In this document: piece by piece, positions 27,785 to 37,400 of the stretch
Numbering within the stretch: position 1 is the first letter of the stretch
Layout of the letters: every line of letters begins with the position of its first letter
The notes under the pieces: generated by a model
Databases searched by the model: none
Told to the model about the DNA's origin: nothing
Seen by the model: the letters and a program-made list of their open reading frames with translations, nothing else
From: Streptococcus ruminantium
GTDB lineage: Bacteria > Bacillota > Bacilli > Lactobacillales > Streptococcaceae
NCBI RefSeq assembly: GCF_003609975.1
Contig: NZ_AP018400.1
Location: forward strand, 632,501 to 696,500
Length of the DNA stretch: 64,000 nt
Direction: 5' to 3'
Position numbers and translations under genes: made by a program

Positions 27785-28423
27785 ATGAAAATTGCACTTA
27801 TCAATGAAAATAGTCAGGCAGCTAAAAACAGTCTTATCTTTGAAACCTTGAAGGAAGTTACAGACGCAAAAGGTTATCAAGTTTTTAACTATGGTATGTA
27901 TGGAAAAGAGGGAGAAAACCAGCTAACCTATGTTCAAAATGGTTTATTAGCTTCTATCCTGCTTGTCAGCAAGGCAGCGGATTTTGTCATTACAGGATGT
28001 GGGACAGGTGTTGGTGCCATGCTTGCAGCCAACAGTTTTCCGGGTGTGACATGTGGTTTTGCGGTAGATCCGACAGATGCTTATCTGTTTTCACAAATCA
28101 ATGGGGGGAATGCCCTATCGTTACCGTTTGCAAAAGGATTTGGCTGGGGAGCTGAGTTAAACCTTAAACTCTTGTTTGAACGGCTTTTTGCTGAGGAAAT
28201 GGGAGGAGGATATCCGAGAGAACGAGTTGTCCCAGAGCAACGCAATGCCCGCATTTTAAATGAGATGAAGGCAGTTACTTATAAGGATTTGCTGACAGTT
28301 CTCAAGGAAATAGACCAAGAATTTCTCAAAGAAACGATTTCTGGAGAGAAGTTTCAAGAGTACTTCTTTGCAAATTGTCAAGATGAAGCGATTGCGGCTT
28401 ATTTGAAAACAGTACTTGAATAA
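27785..28423 (+). CDS. dhuI: RpiB/LacA/LacB-type isomerase of unsaturated uronates (DhuI)
   Basis: This 212-residue protein belongs to the RpiB/LacA/LacB sugar-phosphate isomerase fold. The GCGTGVGAMLAAN motif near residue 77 is the conserved catalytic loop. In streptococcal glycosaminoglycan loci this protein isomerises the 4-deoxy uronate released by Ugl, in place of the KduI fold. Family and context give the role; the sequence shows only the fold. GAAAGGATT precedes the ATG, and it follows dhuD by 41 bases. Confidence 0.85.
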   Translation: MKIALINENSQAAKNSLIFETLKEVTDAKGYQVFNYGMYGKEGENQLTYVQNGLLASILLVSKAADFVITGCGTGVGAMLAANSFPGVTCGFAVDPTDAYLFSQINGGNALSLPFAKGFGWGAELNLKLLFERLFAEEMGGGYPRERVVPEQRNARILNEMKAVTYKDLLTVLKEIDQEFLKETISGEKFQEYFFANCQDEAIAAYLKTVLE

Positions 28424-28435
28424 TAAAGGGAAGGT

Positions 28436-29443
28436 ATGGCTATGAAGAAGGTGCTGCTGATTGGTGAACCCTTAATTCGCATAATGCCAACAAACTATCA
28501 GGAAATAGCAGATGGTGTGGAGAGCCGAATGTTTTTCGGTGGCTCGGAAATGAATATTGCCTGCAATCTTCAAGGGTTTGGTTATCCGACCAAAGTTTTG
28601 ACAGCACTGCCGGAGGGACCGTTGGGTGATCGCTTTATGGCTTTCTTGGTTAGGCATGGAATTGATGTGAGTGCGATTCAACGAGTTGGTGAGCGGATTG
28701 GGCTTTATTATATGGAGTCTGGTTTTGGTTGTCGACCAAGTCAAGTCTACTATGATCGCAGTCACTCTAGCCTAGCAGCCATGCGTATAGAACAGTTGGA
28801 TATGGAGCAACTATTTGAGGATGTTGCTCTGATCCACTTTAGTGGTATTACTCTGGCTATAGATCCGACCGTTACCCTTTGGATGAAAACGATACTGGAG
28901 GAAGCTAAAAAAAGGAATCTTCCAATTTCCATTGATCTTAACTGGCGATCCAAGATGATTGGAAAAAGGGAAGCAAAAAAACTCTTCTCAGAATTTGCAG
29001 TTTATGCGGATTATTGTTTCGGTATTGAGCCTATTATGAAGGATGCAGGTGATTGGGATTTGTTTGATAGGGATCAGGCTGGTCTCTATGACATTGAAGA
29101 ACGAATGTTGGCACTAAAGGAAACTTATGATTTCCAAACCATTTTTCATACAGTGCGTCAGATGGATGATATGGGGAGGAATCACTATAGAGCTTACGGT
29201 CTGGCAGAGGAGTTTATCTGTTCTGTAGAGCTGAAAACTCAGGTTTTACAACGGGTTGGAAGTGGAGATGCTTTTGTTGCAGGGGCTATTTATCAGCTAT
29301 TGAAAAAGGCTTCACTCGAAGAGACCGTTAATTTTGCTGTTGCTAGTGGGACCTATAAATGTAGCCTGGAAGGGGATCAAATGGTGCAGTCTGTTGATCG
29401 CATCAAGTCCCTACTAGACGGAAAAAATGAAATAATAAGGTAA
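28436..29443 (+). CDS. kdgK: 2-keto-3-deoxygluconate kinase
   Basis: This 335-residue PfkB-family sugar kinase has the N-terminal GGSEMNIACNL, SIDLNWR in the middle and the PfkB signature GSGDAFVAGAIYQL near residue 275, holding the catalytic Asp. It phosphorylates 2-keto-3-deoxygluconate to KDPG. ATG at 28442 (MKKVLLIGEP) is an equally possible start; a GGAAGG site precedes both. It follows dhuI by 12 bases and precedes kdgA by 10, a tight operon. Confidence 0.9.
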   Translation: MAMKKVLLIGEPLIRIMPTNYQEIADGVESRMFFGGSEMNIACNLQGFGYPTKVLTALPEGPLGDRFMAFLVRHGIDVSAIQRVGERIGLYYMESGFGCRPSQVYYDRSHSSLAAMRIEQLDMEQLFEDVALIHFSGITLAIDPTVTLWMKTILEEAKKRNLPISIDLNWRSKMIGKREAKKLFSEFAVYADYCFGIEPIMKDAGDWDLFDRDQAGLYDIEERMLALKETYDFQTIFHTVRQMDDMGRNHYRAYGLAEEFICSVELKTQVLQRVGSGDAFVAGAIYQLLKKASLEETVNFAVASGTYKCSLEGDQMVQSVDRIKSLLDGKNEIIR

Positions 29444-29453
29444 AGGAGTTAAG

Positions 29454-30098
29454 ATGAGTCGAACACAAACTCTTTCTCAGTTAAGAAAGCAAGTCCTAGT
29501 TGTCGTCATTCGAGGCGATGCACGCAAAGAGGGCCTTCAGGCTTCAAAAGCTTGTATTTCAGGTGGAATTTCGGCAGTTGAGGTAGCCTACACTAATCCA
29601 GATGCAGGTTTGATTATTTCTGATTTATGCACTGAATACAAGGAAAATCCTGAGGTATTGATTGGTGCTGGGACGGTACTGGATTCTGTAACTGCTCGTC
29701 AGGCGATTATGGCTGGGGCGACCTACATTGTCTCGCCATCCTTTAACGACGAAGTGGCAAAAATTTGTAACCTCTATGCAGTACCTTATATTCCAGGTTG
29801 TATGACTTTGACAGAGATTACCAGAGCCTTAGAAGCAGGCTGTGAGATGATAAAGCTCTTTCCTGGTAGCGTATTTGGACCAAAATATATATCAGCTATT
29901 AAAGCTCCCTTGCCTCAAGTTTCTATTATGGTGACTGGTGGAGTGAATGCGAAGAACATTTCTGATTGGTTGGTAGCAGGCGCCGATGCAGTTGGTATAG
30001 GTGGTGAGTTTAATCAACTGGCTGCTCAGGGGCATTTTGATCGTATTCAGGATATGGCTAAAATTTATGTGTCCTTAGCTGGCTCTTGTAAAAAATAA
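29454..30098 (+). CDS. kdgA: 2-keto-3-deoxy-6-phosphogluconate aldolase
   Basis: This 214-residue protein has the Eda/KdgA motifs: the Schiff-base lysine in EMIKLFPGSVFGPKYI (about residue 133), the catalytic Glu region in SAVEVAYTNP, the central GAGTVLDSVTA, and TGGVNAKNISDW in the phosphate-binding loop. It cleaves KDPG to pyruvate and glyceraldehyde-3-phosphate, the last step of the pathway. The ribosome binding site AAAGGAG precedes the ATG. A T-rich hairpin follows before the PTS genes. Confidence 0.92.
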   Translation: MSRTQTLSQLRKQVLVVVIRGDARKEGLQASKACISGGISAVEVAYTNPDAGLIISDLCTEYKENPEVLIGAGTVLDSVTARQAIMAGATYIVSPSFNDEVAKICNLYAVPYIPGCMTLTEITRALEAGCEMIKLFPGSVFGPKYISAIKAPLPQVSIMVTGGVNAKNISDWLVAGADAVGIGGEFNQLAAQGHFDRIQDMAKIYVSLAGSCKK

Positions 30099-30112
30099 GT
30101 TTAATCACAGGA

Positions 30113-30202
30113 TGTAAAAAAACGCTTACATTTTTTTTAAAAAAACTATTGACAAGTTCAAATCAATAGTATAAAATACAAGGTGTAGGTAAACCGGTAA
30201 AG
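30113..30202 (+). promoter_or_regulatory. Promoter of the PTS genes with cre-like site/terminator and RegR-like operator
   Basis: TTGACA (30149-30154) and TAAAAT (30172-30177) are 17 bases apart. GTAAACCGGTAAAG (30189-30202) downstream shares, in inverted orientation, ACCGGTTTAC with the dhuD promoter. Upstream, TGTAAAAAAACGCTTACA (30113-30130) is symmetric and followed by eight T. It can read as a cre-like site or as the kdgA terminator. Roles of RegR and CcpA are inference. Confidence 0.65.
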
Positions 30203-30220
30203 TTAAAAAGGAGGGGTTTT

Positions 30221-30658
30221 GTGATTCAATTAGTCGTCGTGGCTCATGGAAAGTTTGCGAGTGGTATTCTCACTTCTCTGGAATTGATTGCAGGGCAAGT
30301 AGAAAAAATTCAGGCGGTTGACTTCACTGATGGCATGTCTGCTCAGGAAGTGAAAGAGCGTATAAAATCTGTTATATCAAGCGAAGAGAAGGTGTTGGTT
30401 CTAACGGATTTACTAGGTGGAACTCCTTTTAAAGTCAGTGTAGAGTTGGTAACAGAACATTCAGAAAAAAGTATTGCGGTCTTGTCAGGCCTCAACTTGG
30501 CTATGTTGCTAGAAGCTAATTTTTCTCGTTTGACAGACGATTTTGAGCCATTAGTAAGTAAACTGGTTAATGTTGCCAGAGAGGGAGTGGCAGATTCTAT
30601 TACCCTTCTGAAACAGGATAATGGGACAGAAGAGGAGTTATTTGAGGATGGTATCTAA
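30221..30658 (+). CDS. PTS mannose-family EIIA component
   Basis: This 145-residue EIIA protein has the phosphorylated His in VVVAHGKFASG (His9) and the LTDLLGGTPF motif. It passes phosphate from HPr to EIIB for sugar import. GTG is the start, with GGAGGGG about seven bases upstream. Context assigns it to uptake of unsaturated glycosaminoglycan disaccharides. The Ugl gene overlaps its 3' end. Confidence 0.9.
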   Translation: MIQLVVVAHGKFASGILTSLELIAGQVEKIQAVDFTDGMSAQEVKERIKSVISSEEKVLVLTDLLGGTPFKVSVELVTEHSEKSIAVLSGLNLAMLLEANFSRLTDDFEPLVSKLVNVAREGVADSITLLKQDNGTEEELFEDGI

Positions 30659-31859
30659 AGAAAATAAGATGATAAAAGAAGTATTGATTGAGCCGATTCG
30701 GCTGGGAGAGGAGTTCAGAACAACTCCACTGTTAACCAAAGAGGAAGTAGAAGCGGCACTCAATCTCGCCCTTCAGCAGTTAGAGTTGAATCTGGATTAC
30801 TTTGGGGAAGATTTTCCAACTCCAGCAACTTTCGATAATATTTATCCAAAGATGGATAATACGGAATGGACCAATGGCTTTTGGACGGGTGCTCTCTGGT
30901 TAGGATATGAGTATTCTGCGAGCGCAAAAATGAAAGCGCTAGCAACTTCTAATACCGCTTCTTTTTTGAAGCGTGTTACTGAGCGAGTTGAGCTAGATCA
31001 TCACGACTTAGGTTTTCTCTATTCTCCTTCCTGCGTAGCAGATTATAAGCTGACAGGAAACCCTATGGCACTTGAAGCTTCTATAAAGGCTGCTGATAAA
31101 TTGATTGAACGTTATCAAGAAAAAGGAGGATTTATTCAAGCTTGGGGGGAACTTGGGAAGGCAGAGGATTATCGGTTAATCATTGATTGCTTGTTGAATT
31201 TGCAGTTGCTTTTCTTTGCTTATGAACAAACAGGCAATCGGAAATATTATGATATAGCCGTCAACCATTTCTACGCTTCCGTCAATACGGTCATTCGTGA
31301 TGATGCTTCGACTTTCCATACTTTCTACTTTGATCCTGCGACTGGAGAGCCAGTCAAAGGGGTAACGCGGCAGGGCTACAATGATGCTTCTTCGTGGGCA
31401 AGGGGGCAGGCATGGGGTGTATATGGTATTCCATTGACCTACCGTATGATAAAAGATTCAGCTTGTTTGGATTTATTTAAAGGTGTGACGAATCACTTCC
31501 TTAATCGTTTGCCGGAGGATAAGGTTTCCTACTGGGATTTGATTTTTAACGATGGCAGTGGTCAGTCCCGAGATTCTTCTGCGACAGCGGTAGCGGTTTG
31601 TGGTATCCATGAAATGTTGAAATACTTGCCGGAAGTAGATTCGGATAAGGAAACTTACAAATATGCAATGCATGCCATGTTGCGCTCATTGATGGACAAT
31701 TATGCAAATCGAACCTTACAGCCAGGTCGTCCTCTGCTTCTACACGGTGTCTATTCTTGGCATTCTGGTAAAGGAGTGGATGAAGGAAATATTTGGGGAG
31801 ATTATTATTACTTAGAAGCTTTGCTTCGTTTCTATAAAGATTGGGAATTATATTGGTAG
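30648..31859 (+). CDS. ugl: Unsaturated glucuronyl hydrolase (GH88)
   Basis: This protein of about 403 residues matches streptococcal Ugl. The paired catalytic aspartates seen in characterised enzymes align here: Asp120 in HHDLGFLY and Asp180 in RLIIDCLLN, 60 residues apart as in the Group B Streptococcus enzyme. It hydrolyses imported unsaturated disaccharides to an amino sugar and an unsaturated uronate. Start choice is uncertain: ATG 30648 has GAGGAG upstream and overlaps EIIA; ATG 30669 is the alternative. It sits between EIIA and EIIB genes. Confidence 0.93.
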   Translation: MVSKENKMIKEVLIEPIRLGEEFRTTPLLTKEEVEAALNLALQQLELNLDYFGEDFPTPATFDNIYPKMDNTEWTNGFWTGALWLGYEYSASAKMKALATSNTASFLKRVTERVELDHHDLGFLYSPSCVADYKLTGNPMALEASIKAADKLIERYQEKGGFIQAWGELGKAEDYRLIIDCLLNLQLLFFAYEQTGNRKYYDIAVNHFYASVNTVIRDDASTFHTFYFDPATGEPVKGVTRQGYNDASSWARGQAWGVYGIPLTYRMIKDSACLDLFKGVTNHFLNRLPEDKVSYWDLIFNDGSGQSRDSSATAVAVCGIHEMLKYLPEVDSDKETYKYAMHAMLRSLMDNYANRTLQPGRPLLLHGVYSWHSGKGVDEGNIWGDYYYLEALLRFYKDWELYW

Positions 31860-31868
31860 GAGGAACTG

Positions 31869-32360
31869 ATGGCTACACCAAATATTGTAATGGCTCGCGT
31901 CGATGAACGATTGGTTCATGGGCAAGGGCAACTATGGATTAAATCTTTGGGTTGCAATACAGTTATTGTTGCAAATGATAAGGTTAGTGAGGATAAGATT
32001 CAGCAAACCTTGATGAAAACGGTTGTTCCAGATTCCGTTGCCATGCGCTTCTTTTCCTTGCAAAAGGTTATTGATGTGATTCATAAGGCAAATCCAGCTC
32101 AGACGATTTTTTTAATCGTTAAGGATTTACCTGATGCTTTGACCCTGGTGAAAGGTGGTGTTCCGATTACAGAGCTAAACATCGGAAATATCCACAATGC
32201 CCCCGGTAAAATGCAGGTCACTCGCTCGATTTTCTTCGGTTCTGAGGACAAAGCTGCGGTGAAAGAATTGAGCGATGTTTACAAGGTTCGTTTCAATACT
32301 AAGACTACACCTTCTGGCAATGATGGTGCGACTGAAGTGAATGTATTGGATTATATTTAG
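31869..32360 (+). CDS. PTS mannose-family EIIB component
   Basis: This 163-residue EIIB protein has the phospho-histidine at residue 17 in DERLVHGQGQLW and the conserved PDSVAMRFFSLQKV region. It transfers phosphate from EIIA to the incoming sugar. AGGAGG precedes the ATG ten bases after ugl. It is the sugar-specific cytoplasmic domain of the hyaluronan-disaccharide system by context. Confidence 0.92.
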   Translation: MATPNIVMARVDERLVHGQGQLWIKSLGCNTVIVANDKVSEDKIQQTLMKTVVPDSVAMRFFSLQKVIDVIHKANPAQTIFLIVKDLPDALTLVKGGVPITELNIGNIHNAPGKMQVTRSIFFGSEDKAAVKELSDVYKVRFNTKTTPSGNDGATEVNVLDYI

Positions 32361-32407
32361 GCTAAATTTTGGATTAAATTTTTAAAAAATAAAAAAGGAG
32401 AATTATC

Positions 32408-33184
32408 ATGACGATCAGTCTCATTCAAGCTGTTCTCATTGGTTTATGGACAGCATTCTGTTTTAGTGGACTTTTGTTAGGTCTCTATACAAATAGATGT
32501 ATAGTTCTATCATTTGGTGTCGGAATTATCTTAGGAGATCTTCCAACTGCTCTAGCTATGGGGGCCATCAGTGAATTGGCCTATATGGGCTTTGGTGTTG
32601 GTGCTGGCGGTACGGTACCACCTAATCCAATTGGTCCCGGTATCTTTGGAACATTGATGGCGATTACAAGTGCTGGTAAAGTTACACCAGAAGCTGCACT
32701 TGCCCTATCAACTCCGATTGCAGTAGGGATCCAGTTCCTACAAACATCTGCTTACACTTTGCATGCAGGAGCACCTGCATCTGCGGTTAAACATCTTCGT
32801 GCAGGCGATCTTTCTAAATTTAAACGTGCTGCTAATGGTACGATCATTACTTTTGCTATTCTCGGCTTTGCCCTTGGTTTCCTCGGTGCTTATTCAATGG
32901 ATACCCTGTTGAAATTGGTTGAAATGATTCCACCAGTATTGTTGAATGGTTTGAGTGTTGCAGGTAAAATGCTTCCAGCTATCGGTTTTGCGATGATTTT
33001 ATCTGTGATGGCTAAGAAAGAACTCATTCCGTTTGTATTACTTGGTTATGTTTGTGCAGCCTATCTTAAACTCCCAATTATCGGTATTGCGATTGTCGGA
33101 AGTATCTTTGCGCTGAGAGAATTCTTTAACAAACCAGAACAAGTGGCAGTAAAACAGGAGGAAGCACACGATGACTGGATCTAA
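32408..33184 (+). CDS. PTS mannose-family EIIC component
   Basis: This 258-residue membrane protein has hydrophobic helices throughout and the EIIC motif MGAISELAYMGFGVGAGG near residue 51. It forms the translocation channel with EIID. The ribosome binding site AAAAAGGAG precedes ATG. It overlaps EIID by 14 bases, so the two subunits are translationally coupled. Confidence 0.92.
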   Translation: MTISLIQAVLIGLWTAFCFSGLLLGLYTNRCIVLSFGVGIILGDLPTALAMGAISELAYMGFGVGAGGTVPPNPIGPGIFGTLMAITSAGKVTPEAALALSTPIAVGIQFLQTSAYTLHAGAPASAVKHLRAGDLSKFKRAANGTIITFAILGFALGFLGAYSMDTLLKLVEMIPPVLLNGLSVAGKMLPAIGFAMILSVMAKKELIPFVLLGYVCAAYLKLPIIGIAIVGSIFALREFFNKPEQVAVKQEEAHDDWI

Positions 33185-33986
33185 ATTAACTAAAAAGGAC
33201 TATATCAATACTTCTTTACGGGCCTTTTTCCTACAGAATGGCTTTAACTATAGTAACTATCAGGGAATTGGTTATGCCAATGTCATGTATCCGGCCTTTA
33301 AAAAGCACTTCGGAGATGACAAGGAAGGCTTGACCAAGGCTTTGGAAGAAAACTGTGAATTTTACAATACCAATCCGCATTTCCTGCCTTTTATTACCAG
33401 TCTTCATTTGGTAATGCTGGAAAATAATTTGCCTGAGGAAGAGACACGTGGGATTAAGATGGCTCTCATGGGACCATTAGCGGGTATCGGTGACTCGCTT
33501 TCACAATTCGTTTTGGCTCCTCTCCTATCTACCATTGCAGCTTCTTTGGCAGGTCAAGGACTTGTTGTAGGACCAATCCTATTCTTCCTTGGTATGAATA
33601 TTATCTTGACTTCTATCAAACTTTTGACTGGTTTGTATGGTTATAAATTCGGTACCAGTGTGATTGATAAGCTGAGTGAACAGATGGCAACTATCTCTAA
33701 AGTGGCAAATATCATTGGAGTAACGGTTATTTCTGGTTTAGCGGTGACCTTCGTGAAAATCTCTGTACCGATTACATTTGCAGCGGGTGAGGTGAAAGAA
33801 GGGGCAGATCAAAAGATTGTGACCATTCAAGGAATGTTGGACAAGATTGCGCCAGCCTTGCTTCCAGCTTTGTTCACTATCTTGGTGTACTACCTCATCA
33901 AGAATAAGAAATGGACAACCTACAAGTTGGTTATCTTGACAGTTATTATCGGTATCTTGGGTAGCTGGTTGGGAATACTTGCGTAG
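33171..33986 (+). CDS. PTS mannose-family EIID component
   Basis: This 271-residue EIID subunit opens with a soluble half (LRAFFLQNGFNYSNYQGIGY), then MGPLAGIGDSLSQFVLAPLL, the family's signature, and ends with transmembrane helices. It pairs with EIIC in the membrane. The start codon lies inside eiiC, with AGGAGG upstream. It is followed by a small yajC-like gene after six bases. Confidence 0.93.
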   Translation: MTGSKLTKKDYINTSLRAFFLQNGFNYSNYQGIGYANVMYPAFKKHFGDDKEGLTKALEENCEFYNTNPHFLPFITSLHLVMLENNLPEEETRGIKMALMGPLAGIGDSLSQFVLAPLLSTIAASLAGQGLVVGPILFFLGMNIILTSIKLLTGLYGYKFGTSVIDKLSEQMATISKVANIIGVTVISGLAVTFVKISVPITFAAGEVKEGADQKIVTIQGMLDKIAPALLPALFTILVYYLIKNKKWTTYKLVILTVIIGILGSWLGILA

Positions 33987-33992
33987 GTATCT

Positions 33993-34301
33993 ATGGAACA
34001 ACAAACGCTTTATTATATCATCATTATTTTAGTAGCTCTATCAACCATACTTCCTATAGTGACTTCTTATGTCAGTCGTAAGCGGCAACAAAAAGAGTTT
34101 GAAGAACAGATGAATAAGCGCCAACAGTATTTATCAACTCTGAAGGTTGGGGATGAGATTATCCTCTTGTCTGGACTGCATGGTAAAATTATCAAACTAA
34201 CAGGTAGTTTGGTAGAATTGCAGATTGCAGAAAATGTTCACGTTTACGTTGAGAAAGAGTCAATTATGGGAAAATCTAAAGGACTACTTTTTACCAAGTA
34301 G
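33993..34301 (+). CDS. yajC: YajC-family preprotein translocase subunit homologue
   Basis: This 102-residue protein has one N-terminal membrane helix (YYIIIILVALSTILPIVTS) and the conserved LKVGDEIILLSGLHGKI of YajC. YajC binds the Sec/SecDF system. A copy inside the hyaluronan locus may aid export of the large surface lyase encoded next. No good Shine-Dalgarno is seen, and coupling to the EIID stop six bases upstream is likely. Confidence 0.85.
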   Translation: MEQQTLYYIIIILVALSTILPIVTSYVSRKRQQKEFEEQMNKRQQYLSTLKVGDEIILLSGLHGKIIKLTGSLVELQIAENVHVYVEKESIMGKSKGLLFTK

Positions 34302-34320
34302 TTCTTCTTTCTTGCATTAA

Positions 34321-34375
34321 ACAGAAAACGCTTGCAAGAAAGGTGCTTGTAATGAATATGTGCGTATGGTATATT
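34321..34375 (+). promoter_or_regulatory. hylA promoter with cre-like site
   Basis: AGAAAACGCTTGCA (34323-34336) matches the cre pattern TGNAANCGNWNNCW except at the first base. TTGTAA (34347-34352) and TATATT (34370-34375) are 17 bases apart. The site just upstream of the -35 suggests catabolite control. No AAACCGGT motif is present here. Confidence 0.6.
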
Positions 34376-34453
34376 CGTGTTTAAGTAAAGTATTTATGTG
34401 AAATGTTAGGAAGGTATCCTTTGATCCTCCTACAAAAGGGAAAGGAAGGACCA

Positions 34454-37400
34454 ATGAAATTTTTTAAAGGTCAAACCAAACAATATTATAGTATTCGCAA
34501 ATATAGAGTGGGTGTTTGCTCAGCTCTGATTGCATTGTCCATGCTGGGGACACGGGTTGCAGCTAATCAGTTGCCAGAAACAAAACCAGCAAGTTCTCAA
34601 CCGAATCAAGTAGTAGAAACAAGTCCAAAGGCAACGGAAACAACAGATACAAGTCCTAAAACGACAGAAGCAGGCGATGCAGTCAAAAATACAGCAAGTC
34701 CTGAAGGGAATCCGACGGCTGCGACCAAAGATTCTTCCAGCTCGGTTTCAAAAGTTGATGATGGTCCAAAAGCGGTCAAAGAGGCAGTTGAAGAGACTAC
34801 GACTAATTTGGTAAAAAATGGGGATTTTACAACCACAACAAAGACTTCAGGGGCCTGGTCAGGACAGGCAGCTAAAGACTGGGAAACTTGGGTGCCGGGT
34901 AATGTGAAAAAGGAAAATGGAAAGGTAACCGTTGATAACGGGCGACTCCATATCTCTTCAACCGATACATACCGAGTAGCGGTTCACCAAACTGTGGATG
35001 TTGATCCTAGTAAAAAATATCTCTTAGGCTATGATGTGGAAACTAAGGATCTGAAAGGTAGCGGAGTGCGCGTTCGGTTACACGGTTTGACAGCAGAAGG
35101 GAAGGATTTGGAGCCGAAAGAATTTATCCATACCCCTTTTAAAAATGGCAGCAAGAAAGAGCGTGTAGAGCAAGTCTTAACTGTCTCACCACAAACTCGC
35201 AAACTGAAGGTCGAACTATTTTTTGAAAATAGTATCGGTCAGGCTTGGCTTGACAACGTTTCGTTGGTTGAACATATTGAAAAAGTGCCAGAAACACCGG
35301 AACAAAAACCAGAACCTGCTCAGCCAGAATCGGGACAGATTACCCTTGCTAGCAATAAGGTTTACCTGCCTACTCGTCCAGATTTGACTTATAAGATTGC
35401 AAATTCAGCGATTGCTACATTAGAAAAAGGCATACTCCGTCCTCTTACAGAAGGTAAGACACAGGTAGAAGTTTATGATAAGGATACGAAAGTATCTAGT
35501 TTTGAGTTGATTGTTAAAAAACATCAGGCAACTGTTTTTGATCAGTTGCGGGACAACTGGGAAGATATTTCCCTAGCTAATAAGCGTTATCAGTCTAGCG
35601 ATGTGCAAATGAAAGCCTTTCTGGGACGTCTAGATGCAGGTGTCGATTCCTCTCTTAAAAATTGGGTGGAGCCAACTGAGCGGGCAAAGACAATTTTTAA
35701 GGATATTGACTTTAGCAAGTCCAGCCATCTCACAACAGTTTACCGTCGTTTAGAACAGATGGCTCAGGTCATTGAAAACCCTGATTCTAAATACTATCAT
35801 AACCGTTCTCTCATTGATGTAGTTAAAGCGGGGATGAAGTGGCTATATAGCAATGTATATAATGAACAAAAAGAAATCACCGATAACTGGTGGGACTATG
35901 AAATCGGTACTCCTCGTGCAGTTGTCAATACCTTGATTTACATGTTCCCTTACTTTAGTCAAGAAGAGATTTTGACCTATACCAAGCCGATTTCAAAATT
36001 TGTTCCAGATCCGACCATTATTCGTAAGACAATCAATAAAGCGACCCCAGCAGTCGGTGGTAACCAGACTGACCTTAGTAAGGTAGCTATTTTGGAAGGA
36101 GCGCTACGCGAAGATGCTGATCGTGTAAGGGCAGGTGCGCAAGGTTTGACAACTATTATGAAATTTGTGGATAAAGGTGAAGGTTTTTATAAGGATGGCT
36201 CCTTTATCGACCATACGAATGTTGCCTATACAGGTGCTTATGGTAATGTTTTGATTGAAGGTTTCTCACAATTGTTACCAGTTATCCAGTCGACAGACTT
36301 TGCCCTCAAAGACGAACAAACGAACATTCTTTACGAATGGATTGAAAAAGCCTTTATGCCTATTTTAGTTCGTGGTGAATTGATGGATATGACTCGTGGT
36401 CGCTCCATCAGTCGTGCAACTGGTGAATCACATGTTCAGGCTATGGAGATTTTGCGGTCTCTTGTGCGTATTGCAGAGTCTGCTCAGCCGGAACAAAAGG
36501 CTAAGTTATTATCTTTTGTCAAAGCGCAGCTAACATCTGATACTTTCTATGATAACTATAAAGGACTTAAATCCTATAAGGATATTGATCTGGTGAATAA
36601 ACTTTTGGCAGATAATCAGATTGCTGCTGAAGTGGATAAGGACTATATCGCAGCTTTCAATAATATGGACAAATTTGTCTATCGAAATGCTCAAGAAGGC
36701 TTCACCTTTGCCTTATCCATGCATTCTTCTAGGACACAGAACTATGAAGATATGAACAATGAAAACCGTAAGGGTTGGTACACCGCAGATGGGATGTCCT
36801 ATCTTTACAACGGTGATTTGAGTCACTATAGTAATAACTATTGGCCAACTGTTGATCCTTACCGTTTATCAGGTACAACAACGACCAAGGACAAACGAGA
36901 AGATGGTAGTGGCGAGGTCACTTTGGCAAGTGATTTTGTTGGGGCAAGCCAGTTGGGGAATCGTTTAGCAACCATTGCTATGGATTTCAACAACTGGAAT
37001 AAGAGCCTAACAGCTCGTAAAGCTTGGATTGTATTGGGCAATAAGATTGTTTTTCTGGGGACAGATATTAAACACCAATCAGCTCAAGGGGCAGTGACAA
37101 CGATTGAAAATCGTAAGTTATTGACTGGGGAAAATTATAGATATTATATAAACGGTCAGCAGGTTGATTTATCTAAGGAAGTAGCAACGGATCAGACCAA
37201 ATCCTTCTATATGACGAACGGGAAGGATAATCAGTCTATCGGTTATGTCTTCTTGAACCAATTATCAACTCGTGCCAAACTAGATCATCGCACTGGTAAA
37301 TGGAGTGATATCAACTATAATCAGTCCAAGGAAACGGTGAAAAATTCCTTTGTTACCCTATGGCATGAGCAGCCTCAGACAACCAGCAATTATGCCTATG

